Positions 33,756 through 45,492 of a stretch of 64,000 bases of DNA are shown piece by piece; the first letter of the stretch is position 1, and each line of letters opens with the position of its first letter. The notes under the pieces were generated by a model. That model did not search any database. It was not told the origin of the DNA and saw only the letters and a list, made by a program, of their open reading frames with translations. The position numbers and the translations under genes are program-made. This DNA comes from Alviniconcha marisindica (lineage: Eukaryota; Mollusca; Gastropoda; Provannidae), in assembly GCA_018857735.1 (NCBI GenBank), contig JABMCL010001519.1:1297376-1361375 (forward strand), given 5' to 3'.

Positions 33756-34500
33756 TCTGAACATTAAGCCAGGGCAGGCGAGTGGGGAGAGAATGTGAGA
33801 GTGAGATTTTTACGTATTTATTTTATATTTATTCATTATTTTAAATGCACCTTCTTGAGCCCATGTGTCAATGGATTTTTTTTTAATTTATGCTTTGTAT
33901 ATTGATGAATAATAAAGATTTATTTGATTTGATTTGATTTGTTTTGGTTTGCTTGGTAGAACAGTATCCCAAACCATAACAGATGTTACAGACTTCCATC
34001 ACCACATTAATGAAAAGGGACAATCAAGGTGCACAGAAGAAAAGCAAAGAAAATGATGCAGTTGATTATGCTGCAGCCTCCAAAGATATGTCACTATGTT
34101 AGTGGGTTAGTGCAACCATTTGAAAAGGCTGTTACAAGTCTATTTGGTTGTTACACGGTCCAACAACAGCCCCAAGAAGAAATCAAGCCATTTTAGTATA
34201 ACTGTAGCATCATATCATCAGCAGCTAGTTAAAATCTTGTAACTCTAAAATTCTGAGAGAAAAAGGTGAAAAAAGTATTTTAAAAATTCAGGATTTATCC
34301 AAACACATTCATTTTTATGAGCACAACAAAAAACTTTAAAAAAATAAAAAAATCAGGTTCAAGAATGGTGTGATGAATGTTGTTTATGAAAAAACATTGG
34401 TACCCCCACTGTGTGAGAAAACTACAGACAAATGTGTTCCACTAAAAACTCTGAACTCTGTACAGAGCTCTGTTTCAATCCACTGCAATTGTGTCACGGA
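33755..34500. other. Intron 14 AT-rich stretch, no recognised feature
   Basis: AT-rich, with 'TTTGATTTGATTTGATTTG' (33925) as the only notable motif. No gene-like signal. Confidence 0.5.
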
Positions 34501-34509
34501 AAACATGTG

Positions 34510-34690
34510 ACTCAACTTCATCTATATATATCATAAACTGACTTCCTGCGAAAAGTGACACTTCATCTATATCATAAACTGACTTCCTGCGAAAAGTGAA
34601 ACTTCATCTATATCATAAACTGACTTCCTGCGAAAAGTGACACTTCATCTATAGCATAAACTGACTTCCTGCGAAAAGTGACTTGCAAAG
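34510..34690. repeat. Tandem repeat, 4 units of ~40 bp
   Basis: 'ACTTCATCTATATCATAAAC', 'TGACTTCCTGCGAAAAGTGA' repeated four times. Confidence 0.9.
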
Positions 34691-35000
34691 ACTGTCTGCA
34701 TAATTTGAACCACGACTGTTCCATGAATGGTATCTGCTAGAGCTTTAAGGTGTTCACAGAAGATTTATAAACAGATTAAGTCTCTATAAAGTTCACAACT
34801 CTTAACAAAAACCCAAAACAAAAACAGTTACGAGGTTTTAATCAGCCACTGATGACACACAGGGTGAGAGAAGAACACTTTAAAAAAAAAAAAAAAATCA
34901 GTTGAACGGTTAAACAAAACATGAGGTCCTGAAACAGAATGGTGTTTTTTTCTCAGACACCAGTGTTGATATGACACGTTCTGGAACCCAAGACTCAACA

Positions 35001-35193
35001 CACAAGGGAGTTAATTAGCGCTCAAACGACGCCACACAAACACAACAACAAAGACCTGAGTCGCCTATGGTAGCTCTCACCTGGCATGCAAGTAAACACG
35101 AGGTACATACACTCCACCAGTTACTGTAAGCGACTCAGGTTTTTGTTGTTGTATTTGTAGGACGTCTTTCGAGTGCTAATTAACTCCCTTGTG
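35001..35193. mobile_element. MITE with ~64-bp terminal inverted repeats
   Basis: Left arm 35001-35064 (CACAAGGGAGTTAATTAGCG...GAGTCGC) and right arm 35130-35193 are inverted copies with about 85% identity around a ~65-bp core. No coding capacity. A clear target-site duplication was not found. A related single arm lies at 8652-8712. Confidence 0.75.
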
Positions 35194-35469
35194 GACTGAT
35201 TTCTGCACGAGAGCTATGGCCCTCGGTCTGCTTCCTATTGTTCTGGAACCCAGTTTGCACTGTCACCAGTAGCAACCAGAGCAGCGCCAGTTCTTGGCTG
35301 GAGGTCTGAAATTTTCTCCCGGTGACCTGGCGTGCCCTCGGTCTCTACTGGTACGATTGTGCTCTCAACAGTTCCAAATGTTTAGTTAGTGAAATTACAG
35401 GAAAACAAGGAAGTGTTTCTAGACAGTGAATTACAGAGTGGTTTGCACTTACTCTCTGCAGGCTTAAAA

Positions 35470-36000
35470 GCTTCTAGCCCTGAAAGCAAAGCTTTGAAAC
35501 TGAAAATACTGGCTTATGTCATGTAACACAAACAATCAAAATAAGAAAAAAAAACAGAAGAAAAAAAACATGCTTCACAAAACAAGCTTTGAAACTGAAA
35601 ATACTGGCTAATGTCAAGTAACGCAAACAAAATAAGAAGGAAAAAACATGCTTCACAAAACAAGCTTTGAAACTGAAAATACTGGCTAATGTCAAGTAAC
35701 GCAAACAAAATAAGAAGGAAAAAACATGCTTCACAAAGAAGTTTTGAAACTGAAAATACTGGCTAATGTCAAGTAACACAAACAATCAAAATAAGAAAGA
35801 AAGAAAAACATGCTTCACTAACAAGTTTTGAAACTGAAAATACTGGCTAATGTCAAGTAACACAATCAAAATAAGAAGGAAAAAACATGCTTCACAAACA
35901 AGTTTTAAAACTGAAAATACTGGCTAATGTCAAGTAACACAATCAAAATAAGAAGGCAAAAGCATGCTTCACAAACAAGCTTTGAAACTGAAAATATGTA
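35470..36000. repeat. Tandem repeat, ~7 units of ~70-80 bp
   Basis: 'GCTTTGAAACTGAAAATACT', 'GGCTAATGTCAAGTAACGCA', 'AACAAAATAAGAAGGAAAAA', 'ACATGCTTCACAAA'. Units vary mainly by small indels. Confidence 0.9.
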
Positions 36001-36273
36001 AGGAAATGCAAACAATTAGAATGAGATGAAAAAACTCAGAACAACTTGCATTCAAAACAAACAATTTTTTTTCTCTCTCTGGGGTCCATACGATGCTGAA
36101 AATGGTTCAACTTCACCAAACTGGTATGTACATGCAAATCAAGCATCTAACTGTAATCTGTGTGTCACAAGCTGTTTCAACAACAAACTTTGAACTCGTA
36201 TAGATCTGAAAACAAGCAGCAAAAAAAAGAAAAAGGAACCATCACATCAACTTCTCAAACAAGTATCCAATAC

Positions 36274-36303
36274 CGCAAATTTGATGGATCTCTTTGGTGG
36301 ATG
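36274..36303 (-). CDS. TRPM2: Possible 30-nt cassette microexon between exons 14 and 15
   Basis: A strong pyrimidine tract ending in TTTGTAG precedes 30 nt encoding HPPKRSIKFA, followed by a GTATTG donor. It is 10 codons long and phase 0 at both ends, so it could be included or skipped without disturbing the frame. Its basic residues would extend the basic start of exon 15 (RRLRKK). The donor is weak and there is no family match, so it may be chance. Confidence 0.35.
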
Positions 36304-36679
36304 CTACAAAGGAAGAAAGAAAGAAAGAGATGAATGCTGCACGTTGAAGTCGATATGGCATAACGGCCGATAGACATTGTCCCCGAAAACAATTCAAACA
36401 CTAATGAACAAAAATCAAAATCTTGCAACCAAACACTCAAAAACGCTATTGCCTAAACAAAATAAAACTCAAATATATATATACACAACTACAAAAGCAA
36501 ATTCAACACACAAAAAATGTTTGTTTTTTAATGTAACCCGAGCATTGGTCGACATACATATTAAAGAAACAACCCTTCAAATGCTCACTGAAAACTGGTT
36601 GCCCATCTAGGACAGAGTAAAACCGAATGGGCTGAAAACAGCCCTGCTTAGCTAGCACAGAACAAAACGGAAACTGCCA

Positions 36680-36850
36680 TACTACAAGGCGCTTCTGGAT
36701 ACAAGGCACATCATCCACAATTTGGTTGAAAAGTGAAAAAATCCACAGGTACGACAAGGCGCTTCTGGATACAAGGCACATCACCCACAATTTGGTTGAA
36801 AAGTGAAAAAATCCACAGTAAGGCACTCCTGATTACAAGGGCAACGTGGG
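36680..36850. repeat. Tandem duplication, 2 units of ~73 bp plus a decayed third
   Basis: 'AAGGCGCTTCTGGATACAAG', 'GCACATCACCCACAATTTGG', 'TTGAAAAGTGAAAAAATCCA' occurs twice in a row. A third start ('AAGGCACTCCTGATTACAAG') follows. Confidence 0.85.
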
Positions 36851-37642
36851 TGATGTCACAGCTGATGAGCAAAGCACGATGGATGCAAGCATCAGACACA
36901 AAGGAATGTACTGTCATGCCAAAATATAGGAAAATGGAAATGTTCAGTGAATTTGCCCTTCACAAAAGTTTGAACTGACCGAACAGAGTACACAGCATCA
37001 TCTTCTGAAGATGAACAGCACTGCACTGCAGAAGATAATCAGCAACCCAACTTTTGGCTCTGGGAGTTGGTAATGAGATAAAGTTGAAACTGAGGCTCCC
37101 GTTTTGTTTTTGGTTACGTAATCTTCCACGTTCAAGAAAATGCTTCTATATGCCCACAGCATGATTCGGCCTCTTATGGTCATGCCAAATTCCATTTCTG
37201 GGATTGTGTCCTCTGTCGATTGTTCGGAAAATACCACAGATCGGTTTGCCAAGGTATGCAATTTCTGTTTCAGTACCATGCTGCTAGTGCTACAGATTTG
37301 GGTTCAAAATAATCCTGATCATTCTTTGGAAAAGTACGCACACATAGTTCTATTCATGGTTAAGGCGCTGCTGACTATAAAGTGCAGGGGTCAGATCTGA
37401 GGAAAAAAGTGTTGCGTGATAGTCAAAAAATACACTTTTTATAGATATACAATGAGTCAAGTCGTGTCAACTGACAACACATAACTCTTCCATACTCTCC
37501 AAATCTCCTCCTCCCAACCCATCCCTGCCAACAAATCTATAATCTGAAACGGTGTGTTTCCACCTCCACCTTCACCTGATCTCTTCAACTGCCTAGACAA
37601 GTTCTGGTCTTTTTTCTTTTTCTCTCTAAATTAAACACTTAC

Positions 37643-37719
37643 AATCTTCTCCTCCATTGACGTCACTCGAAGTAGTAGGGACATCTCCTGAGCGTCATCT
37701 TGCACTTCGTCATCTTCGG
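37643..37719 (-). CDS. TRPM2: TRPM2-like exon 14: acidic pre-S1 linker
   Basis: Residues 878-902. An acidic linker, EDDEVQDDAQEMSLLLRV, then TSMEEKI. It is poorly conserved in the family and supported by strong GTAAGT and TATAG splice signals and by phase agreement with exons 13 and 15. Its 5' edge and acceptor recur about 152 bp upstream in the intron (37862). Confidence 0.82.
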
Positions 37720-38015
37720 CTATAATGCATAATAATAATAATCATGAAATACTTGTAATGTGGAAACTTCTGATATAAAAACAGGGCTCAATGCACACAC
37801 CGTACAGAAAGCAAGCTTAACACAAGAGTTGAGACACAAAGTGAGTGTGCGTGCGTGTGTATCATCTTTGGCTATAATGCATAATAATAATAATCATGAA
37901 CTACTTATAATGCGGAAACTTCTAATATAAAAACAGAGCTCAATGCACACACCATACAGAAAGCAAGTTTAACACCAGAGTTGAGACACCAAGAGTGTGT
38001 GTGTGTGTGTGTGTT
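37710..38015 (-). repeat. Tandem duplication spanning exon 14 acceptor (2 units, ~152 bp)
   Basis: Unit 1 starts in exon 14 ('CATCTTCGGCTATAATGCAT') and unit 2 repeats it at ~37862 ('CATCTTTGGCTATAATGCAT'). The shared 'AATAATAATAATCATGAA', 'CTCAATGCACACACC' and 'GAGTTGAGACACC' follow in each. Confidence 0.9.
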
Positions 38016-38279
38016 GGAAGTGATGAGAAAGACAGAATGAAGTGTTGTATTTATGTAATTAGAACAATAGAAGGGTTCCATTACACTCTTGGTTCTGTCT
38101 ATATTTTGTCGTTCTTTTTAACCTTTTATGTGTTTGGATCTGGTCTTTTTCACAGCCATGCCTATCTTCCTGTCCAGTGTGTGGGGCGTGAGTGTGTGTT
38201 GTTTGTATTATTGTAAAGCGCCCTGCGCTCCAACCATGTACAGCAGACGGGCACTACAGAAATCCCCTTTATTATTATT

Positions 38280-38925
38280 AAAAGTCTGTCAGTGTTTGTA
38301 GGCAAGGCTGCCCTACTTTGGCTCCCCCTTTAATATCATTATTGAGTCTGTGGGTGGCTATAAGCAAGGCTGCCCTACTGTATCCTCTTTAATATTATCA
38401 TTAAAAGTCTGTCAGTGTTTGTAGGCAAGACTGCCCTCATGTACCCCCTTTAATATCATTATTAAAAGTCTCTGTCATGAGCTGTAGGCAAGGCTATCCT
38501 ACTGTACCCCTTTCATATCATTATTATTAAAAGTCTCTGTCAGCAGCTATAGGCAATGTACCCCCTTTATCACTATTATAAAAATATAAGTCTCTGTAAG
38601 TGGCTACATGAACATGCAATGTACCCTCTTTATCACTATTATAAGTCTCTGTCAGTGGCTATAGGCAATGTACCCCCTTTGTCATTATTGTCACTGTCAG
38701 TGGCTATAGGCAATGTACCCCCTTTATCATTATTGTCTCTGTCAGTGGCTATAGGCAATGTACCCCCTTTATCACTATTATTAAAAGTCTGTCAGTGGCT
38801 ATAGGCAATGTACCCCCTTTAATCACTATTACGTCTCTGCCAGTGGCTATAGGCAATGTACCTCCTTTATCATTATTATAATTATAATTATAATAAGTCT
38901 CTGTCAGTGGCTATAGGCAATGTAC
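38280..38925. repeat. Tandem array adjoining exon 13 donor (~13 units, ~43-60 bp)
   Basis: Units 'GTCTCTGTCAGTGGCTATAG', 'GCAATGTACCCCCTTTATCA', 'TTATTA'. The 'GGCAATGTACC' part is identical to the exon 13 donor (GGTACATTGCC on minus), so each unit brings a GTACATTG decoy. Confidence 0.85.
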
Positions 38926-39007
38926 CATCTTCAGCGTTGCGGTCTTCAGTGGGCTGGCAGGAAATCCACAGAAACATGGGCAGGACGAAGAAAACACTCA
39001 GGTAGAT
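38926..39007 (-). CDS. TRPM2: TRPM2-like exon 13: pre-S1 hydrophobic segment
   Basis: Residues 850-876 plus one base. IYLSVFFVLPMFLWISC corresponds to the hydrophobic 'RVTLCMLAFPLLL' segment just before S1 in TRPM proteins, followed by an acidic tail. The donor GATG/GTACAT is followed at once by an array (38280-38925) whose unit includes the first intron bases. Confidence 0.88.
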
Positions 39008-39094
39008 CTGAAACATATTGACATCAATCATGATCCATGTCAAAACCTATTATGACTTGGTCAATCAGCTACGGGTACAGAGAAAGCGTGGTGG

Positions 39095-39117
39095 TTGGGG
39101 GGGGGGGGGGGGGGGGA
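39095..39117. repeat. Poly-G tract
   Basis: About 20 uninterrupted G after 'GGTGGTT'. Candidate G-quadruplex. Confidence 0.9.
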
Positions 39118-39142
39118 TGGAGTGAGAGAGTTCTTGGATTTA

Positions 39143-39638
39143 TTATTATTATTCATAGCTTTTATATAGCGCTATTCTCTGCTCTCGAGCAGACTCACTG
39201 CGCACATTGGCATGGGATTCTGAATGAATGACTGTATTCTTTTATAGCGCGTATTATTAATATCCACGGAAGTGGTGTACTGGTAGCGCTCTTTGGGTGT
39301 TGCATGGCTGGTGCCACATGAAATGCTGCTGTTTCGGCGCAAGTTCTGTGTACACCATTCAACAATGCACCAGGTTACAGTGTCACTTCATTCAAAGCCA
39401 CATAGGTAGGGTGTACGTGTGTTTAGCTGTAACCTACCACCTGCACTTTTGGCAGAATGACCGGGATCTTTTACGTGCTACTGCGGTAACACAGGGGTGG
39501 AACGGATACCGAAATAAGAGTCAGCACAGAATGTTGGCCCTGGAGAAGAAAATTCTCCCGCCGCTCCTGCCGGGACTCGAACCCGGGACCTTTCGGTCAC
39601 GAGTCCGGCACTCTAACCACCGAGTTATCCCTGCTCCC
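39143..39638 (-). mobile_element. tRNA-derived SINE, family A (near full length)
   Basis: Minus: GGGAGCAGGGATAACTCGGT head, GGTTCGAGTCCCGGC B box (39571-39585), family A body, and 'TATATAGCGCTATTCTCTGC' near the other end. Confidence 0.87.
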
Positions 39639-39842
39639 CAGCTTAGGGTCATCTCAGGATGGGAGAAGTTGATGATTGATTGATTGAGGGATCCAAACAC
39701 ATAAAAGGTTCAACGCCTGGTTATGTGTTTGGATCTTGTTTTAGTGTGGATCTTGTTTTAGAATGCTAGCACTGTAGCAGTCATTCTTGTTTCAGATTTC
39801 TTTTTTCTTTTTTTTCTTTTGGCTGGATCTTTAATGCTCAAG

Positions 39843-39844
<2 letters not shown>

Positions 39845-39912
<68 letters not shown>
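39845..39912. repeat. (GA)n microsatellite
   Basis: About 65 bp of pure GA followed by GACAGACAG. Confidence 0.95.
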
Positions 39913-39919
<7 letters not shown>

Positions 39920-40045
39920 CAGGAGAAATGTCACATAGGCACAGGTCACAGAGACAGACAGAGAGAATCTAGACTAAAAATAAAAATAAAATTTACAAGG
40001 CGAGAGAGTCACCCTAAATCAAGGAGACGGTCGAATGACCCTCAC

Positions 40046-40301
40046 CTTCAGTCCATCGGGCAGCTTGAACGACCCGCCCCAGTCCAGCTCGCGGATGTGG
40101 ATGCTGCCGAACCAGCGCTGGGTGAGCCACTTCTGGCAGCAGGGGTGGGCGATGAAGTACTTGTTGCGCCCCAGCTTAGCAAGCTCCACCACCGTGCGGT
40201 TACTGAAGTCCTCCAGCGGTTTGCTCAGAGCCGAGAAGGTGTACATGCTGGATTCCTGGTAGCTCAGACGTAGCATGCTGACCGCCATTTTGCCAAACTC
40301 C
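40046..40301 (-). CDS. TRPM2: TRPM2-like exon 12: end of MHR4, pre-S1 region
   Basis: Residues 765-849. FGKMAVSMLRLSYQESSMYTFSAL matches '[24 protein letters not shown]'. KYFIAHPCCQKWLTQRWFGSI matches 'DFIAHTCSQMLLTDMWMG(R/Q)L'. It closes the cytosolic solenoid and leads to the membrane-proximal segment. Confidence 0.92.
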
Positions 40302-40823
40302 CTGAACAAAAAGCACCCGGGGGTGTTGCTTAGCGTGGTCGCCTGGCCGGCGGGCCGTCAATGCAATTTTTCAAACTACAAATTTTGAGAGAGGGAGCCT
40401 TCATGGTGACTGCCATTTTGCTTAACTCCCTGAAGAAAAGCGCCGGGGGCATGTCGTTTAGTGCGGTCGCCTGGCCCTCAACGTATTTATTTTTATTTTT
40501 GCAAATTTAGAGAGTGGGGGCCTTTCCAAATCAAATCATAAGAACCAAATCAACAAACACAATCACCTTGACTCAAAACTGACCAACAAGAAAAGCAAAA
40601 CAAAACAAAAAGACAAAAACAATAAAAGTTAAAAAGATGAAAACTAAATCAAACAAAATCAAAAGTTAAAATGACGAAAATTGAAAGAAAGAATTTTTTT
40701 TAGCCCCCCCCACCCCAAGAAAGCAAACATCCTGAATTTCACCCTCCCCCTCCCACCCCTTCCACTGCACCCCCACCCCCCAAAAAACGCACACCACCTG
40801 TCACCTGTTGCCTCCAAACTTAC

Positions 40824-41008
40824 GCAGCCGTTTCCTTGGCCAGGTCACGCATATCCAAGTCCTTCTTGCACCAGTCGGTCCCCAGCCTGTGCAGAATCAT
40901 GCTGACCACCAGTGCCACGGCCATGGGCTCCTCCGTACGTTTCCACAGCAGCTTGGCCAGCTTGTAGCGGCTGGTGAGAGCCGCCCACAGCACCAGGGTG
41001 TTGGTGGC
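40824..41008 (-). CDS. TRPM2: TRPM2-like exon 11: MHR with LVLWAALTSRYKLAKLLW
   Basis: Residues 703-763 plus two bases. TLVLWAALTSRYKLAKLLWKRTEEPMAVALVVSMIL is the clear equivalent of the TRPM block '[35 protein letters not shown]'. The usual acidic stretch that follows is short here. The two cysteines of the vertebrate block are not kept in place. Confidence 0.92.
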
Positions 41009-41051
41009 CTGTGGGGCAAACAAACAGCACGGGTCAGGTCTGTTTGATTAG

Positions 41052-41378
41052 TAAGTAAACATGGTGCTTAACGTCCACAGAAACCATACGGCTTATTAGG
41101 GACGGGGAGAAGGGGGGGGGGCAGAGGGTATGGAGGTGGGGGAGAGGGAGATTACATACCTATCGCGATACTGTTACCACCAGAATGACTTCTGCATTAA
41201 GATGGGCAGCGATGAGAGCCATTTTAATGTTTCAGTAGGAAGTGATGGGCAAAGTCACAAGACAGTGTCCCCAAACCACAACCTTTTTGAAGAGAAAGGA
41301 GAGCTGAAGCGGTATCAAACCAAGGTCCTTCCGCTTACCAACCTAACGCCTTACCGCTAGGCCAAACCGGCTCACCAG
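41052..41378 (-). mobile_element. tRNA-derived SINE, family B
   Basis: Minus: GTGAGCCGGTTTGGCCTAGC and GGTAAGGCGTTAGG, then a GGTTTGATACC B box, then the body 'CATTAAAATGGCTCTCATCG' and the 'GACGTTAAGCACCATGTTTA' tail. Sits head to tail with the family A copy at 41386. Confidence 0.87.
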
Positions 41379-41385
41379 GTTTGTT

Positions 41386-41838
41386 TGATGATCGCTTATA
41401 TAGCGCTATTCTCGGCTCTCTTGAGCAGACTCATTGCGCTCGCATGTGGTTCTACATGAGTGACTGGCTTTTTATAGCGCGTTTTTTGAATATCCACCAA
41501 AGTGGTGTACTTACAGCGCTGGCATGGCTGGTGCCACATGAAACTGCAGCCGTCTCGGCGCAAGTTCTGTGTACACCGTACAACCATGCTCCATGTCACT
41601 TCATGCAAAGCCACATACGTAAGGTGTATGCATGTTTTAGCTGTAATCTGCCACCTGCACTTTGGCAGAATGACCGGGATCTTTTACGTGCTACTGTGGT
41701 AACACGGGGGTGGAACAGATACTGAAATAAGAGTCAGCACAGAAAGTCAACCCTGGAGAAGAAAATTCTCCCGCCGCTTCAAACCCGCGACCTTTCAGTC
41801 ACAAGTCCCGCGCTCTAACCACTGACCTATCCCCGCCC
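41386..41838 (-). mobile_element. tRNA-derived SINE, family A
   Basis: Family A body with 'TATATAGCGCTATTCTCGGC' at 41397 and a tRNA-like head at 41760-41835, where a few bases of the B-box region are deleted compared with other copies. Confidence 0.85.
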
Positions 41839-41864
41839 CAGGTCACTTCACACAGGCACAGGTC

Positions 41865-42350
41865 CACACTCCGAGCATCATTTTCCGGCACCTTCCTCCA
41901 AACTCTGCCAGATTTAGTTATGCCACTGAAGGGCACTCTTTATCTCCACACAGCTTTCCGCCGACGCGGTCAACGCCCTCCAAAAGGTTCGGGTACTGAT
42001 AAGACTGTGGAATCAACCTAGCGCCCAAGCACGCATGTAAACATGAGGCGCATCCACCCCAGGTTAAAAAAAAGAACAGTTCTGTCTCAATTCAAACGAT
42101 TTTGGTTTTATTTGAGCTGGCATAAGCAACATGGTCAGTTATAAAACAAACGTCTGATATAATTTGAGCTGGCATAAGCAACATGGTCAGTTATAAAACA
42201 AATGTCTGATATAATCTGAGTTGTTTGTAACAAACTTACTACTGTTAGAGCACCAACAAAAAACTGCCCGTTAGCTGACAGTTTTCTGGACCCTATGGCG
42301 TAACCAAATACGGCAGTGGTTGAAGGAAGGATGTCGTAAACCAGTGCTTG
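41865..42350. mobile_element. Unclassified dispersed repeat (copy at 56270-56760)
   Basis: 'CCGGCACCTTCCTCCAAACT', 'GATTTTGGTTTTATTTG', 'AGCTGACA' and 'AAACCAGTGCTTGGAGCTTG' occur in the same order in 56270-56760. Contains an internal ~58-bp duplication (42115-42230). Confidence 0.6.
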
Positions 42351-43130
42351 GAGCTTGGCACAGGTCAGGTCACTTAAGCTTCACTTCACATTGGCACAGG
42401 TCGGGCCACTTCAGTTCTACTTTACAGGGGCACAGGTCAGGTTACTTTGCAAAGGCACAGTTCAGGTCACTTCAGTTTTAATTCACATTGGCACAGGTCA
42501 GGTCACTTCACATGGGCGCAGGTCAGGTCACTTCTGTTTCATCATTTCACACTGGCACAGATCAGGTCACTTCACACGGTCACAGATCAGGTCGCTTCAC
42601 ACAGGCACAGGTCACTTCAGTTTTGCTTCACACAGGCACAGGTTGGGTCACTTCAGTTCTACTTCACATGGGCACAGGTCAGGTCACTTCAGTTTCATTC
42701 CACACAGGCTCAGGTCATGTCACTTCACATGGGCACATGTCAGGTCACTTCAGTTTTGCTTCACACTGGCATAGGTTGGGTCACTTCAGTTCTACTTCAC
42801 ATGGGCACAGGTCAGGTCACTTTGCACAGGCACAGGTCAGGACACTTCAGTTTCATTCCACACAGGCACAGGTCAGGTCACTTCACACGGGCACATGTCA
42901 GGTCACTTCAGTTTTGCTTCACACTGGCACAGGTTGGGTCACTTCAGTTCTACTTCACGTGGGCACAGGTCAGGTCACTTTGCACAGGCACAGGTCAGGT
43001 CACTTCAGTTTAGTTTCATTTCACACAGGCACAGGCCAGATTACTTCTGATTCACTTAGCACCGGCACAGGTCAGGCCAATTTGCATGGGCACAGGTCAG
43101 GCCAAATCAGTTTCACTTCACACTGGCGAT
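42350..43130. repeat. Tandem array 'GGCACAGGTCAGGTCACTTC'
   Basis: About 30 units of 20-36 bp, alternating 'GGCACAGGTCAGGTCACTTC' with 'AGTTTTGCTTCACAC' or 'ACACA'. Open in all three plus frames as His/Gln/Thr-rich peptides; not coding. Confidence 0.9.
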
Positions 43131-43426
43131 GCAATGCAATGCAACTGCACTGTACTAGAAAACCATGGTGACAGGCTCTGCATTTAAACCATTTGACACA
43201 AGGCTGTGACTGTATTTTGTACTCCCAGGATTTTTAACAGTTATTGCCATAAAACAATGATCAGATCCTGTAAGTGCTGAATGAGTTAATTTTCCCAAGA
43301 CGCACTGCATTTTCACAAGCGTTAAACATAAAACCTGAATTAAAAAACATTAAAATTGAGAAAAGATTATTAAAAAATCCTGCAAGTCAAGATCTCACGG
43401 AAAAAGAAAACGGGTACAAATCCTAC

Positions 43427-43591
43427 CCTCCTCTCTGCTACATCGCTGTCTTTCATGTAGGCCCCCAGTGTGTTCATCGACAGCTCGAAGGGGTTGACCA
43501 GGTTCCTCAGTCCTGTGCATTTGTACAGCAAGCGGTTCAGCTCACAGTTCATATCATCCACAAAGTTGTGGCAGATTGGCCTGTTCGGGTT
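43427..43591 (-). CDS. TRPM2: TRPM2-like exon 10: MHR linker
   Basis: Residues 648-702, phase 0 at both ends. Its sequence (NPNRPICHNF..., then NPFELSMNTLGAYMK) is less conserved than its neighbours and lies in the variable segment before the 'RDLLLWAVL' block of TRPM proteins. It is assigned mainly on matching splice sites and phase and on its fit between exons 9 and 11. Confidence 0.83.
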
Positions 43592-44178
43592 CTGCACAAA
43601 CCATGTACACGTACCATGTTAATAATAATAATAACAACAATAAATGCATTTCTAGCGCACTGAATCCCTCTATGATACATGTGTGAGACTCAAAGTGTGC
43701 CACACGAAACGTTACAAAAGAAACACAATTTGCCATGCACAGCTCTCTCTATCCCTTACTCTCTCTCGTAAGCACACATATGGATGATAATTAATATGCA
43801 CATGTACACACTCGACCCCTCGCCTCCCTCTCCTAGTGTCCCCCCCCCCCCCCCCAAATAAACACAACAACAATCTCTCTACCCCTCACCTCCCTTTCCT
43901 TCAAGTCCCCACCCCACCATATCTTCCTCTGTTTCAAGTCTCTGTTTGTTGTCCATTAATGTGTGTGCATGTGCGTGTATGCATGTGTGCGCACATGTGT
44001 GCGGGCATGCGTGCGCTTAGAATAGTTTCTATGGACAAGATATTGCACTTGATAAAATACTTTAACTGTCTGTTGTCCGTTTGTGTGTGTGTGTGTGTGC
44101 ATGTATGAACATAAAATAGTCTCTCAGACAAGATTTTGCACGCTATAAAACACTTTAATTTTTACTATCATTACTCAC

Positions 44179-44370
44179 CACTGTCTTCCCAAGGACACCC
44201 TCCAGACACACACTGACAAAGAAGTCCCTGTCAGCGGGGTTCTCAAACAGATTGTGCAGTCGCTTGTGGTTCAGGTAGGAGTGGATCTTCAGCCCGCGCT
44301 CCAGGAACAGTTCCACGAACTCTTCACGGTTGGGTCGCAGCAACGCCAAGTGGACCACGCGGTCGGAAAC
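44179..44370 (-). CDS. TRPM2: TRPM2-like exon 9: MHR ankyrin-like repeat
   Basis: Residues 584-647, phase 0 at both ends. VVHLALLRPNREEFVELFLERGLKIHSYLNHKRLHNLFEN matches the TRPM block 'AALISNKPEFVKLFLENGV...L..LY'. Helical repeat sequence of the cytosolic arm. Strong donor GTGAGT. Confidence 0.92.
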
Positions 44371-45012
44371 CTGTCATGAGCAACCAACGTCACTGCTGTC
44401 ATGCCACAAAGCATTGTCTTTAAACACTGCAGGCATGCGTGCCTACGCATGCAAGTGTGCTAGTAAGTAAATTTGTTCTCACTGTGTGCATGTTATTATC
44501 CTTCCTTGCTTTATCCAATCCAAAAAAAACCGCCAGTCCTCCCATACTAGCAAAAAAAAAAAAAAAAAAAAAAAAGGAAAAGAAGAAGACTGCTTCTGTA
44601 TGGATGCATTCTGACAACACACCTTCAATGCGGTCAACATTAAAGCGAGAATGGAAAGAAAGAAAAAAGTGCACGTAATCCACCACTCGGCGACATTAAT
44701 GCCAACAGTCAAATGTGGGTGAATGGGTGATTTAAAAGTTCACACACTGTAAACAACAAAATGAACCAAAACATTAAAGAAAATGCATACATGTATATAT
44801 ATATATAATATATAATGATACACACACACACACACGTTTATCCAGACTGCATGCATAGATTTCACTCAGGCTAGCATGCAGTTTCAAGCTGCTGGCTACA
44901 ACATGTAAGTAAGTTGGTGTTTTATGCCCAGTCAACCAGTGCGGTTATATCAGGGCGAGGCTACAACATGGACCAAGAGCATAAAAACATATGTTATAAA
45001 ATATGTTACCTA

Positions 45013-45342
45013 GTAAGTAAGTAAACATGGTGCTTAACATCCACAGAAACCATAAGGCTTATTAGGGACGGGGAGAAGGGGGGAAAGGGGGTATGGAGGT
45101 GGGGGGAGAGGGAGAGCATATACCTATCGCTACACTGTCACCACCAGAATGATTCCTGCATTAAGATGGGCAGCGATGAGAGCCATTTTAATGTTTCAGT
45201 AGGAAGTGATGGACAAAGTCACAGGACAGTGTCCACAAACCACAACCTTTCTGGAGAGAAAGGAGAGCCGAAGCGGTATCGAACCGAGGTCCTTCTGCTT
45301 ACCAACCTAACGCCTTACCGCTAGGCCAAACCGGCTCACTTG
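45013..45342 (-). mobile_element. tRNA-derived SINE, family B
   Basis: Same structure as 41052-41378, with B box GGTTCGATACC (45284 region) and head GTGAGCCGGTTTGGCCTAGC. Confidence 0.87.
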
Positions 45343-45392
45343 GTTGTTAGCTAGGTCCAGAACATCTTTTACATAGGTTGCTGGAGACTGAG

Positions 45393-45394
<2 letters not shown>

Positions 45395-45490
<96 letters not shown>

Positions 45491-45492
45491 GA
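45395..45492. repeat. (GA)n(GACA)n compound microsatellite
   Basis: GA then GACA repeats in the intron just downstream of exon 8. It extends exon 8's open frame artificially. Confidence 0.95.

Noticed and set aside
42355..43171. Three overlapping His/Gln-rich plus frames
   Set aside because: GGCACAGGTCAGGTCACTTC array; all three frames are open and no domain is seen.
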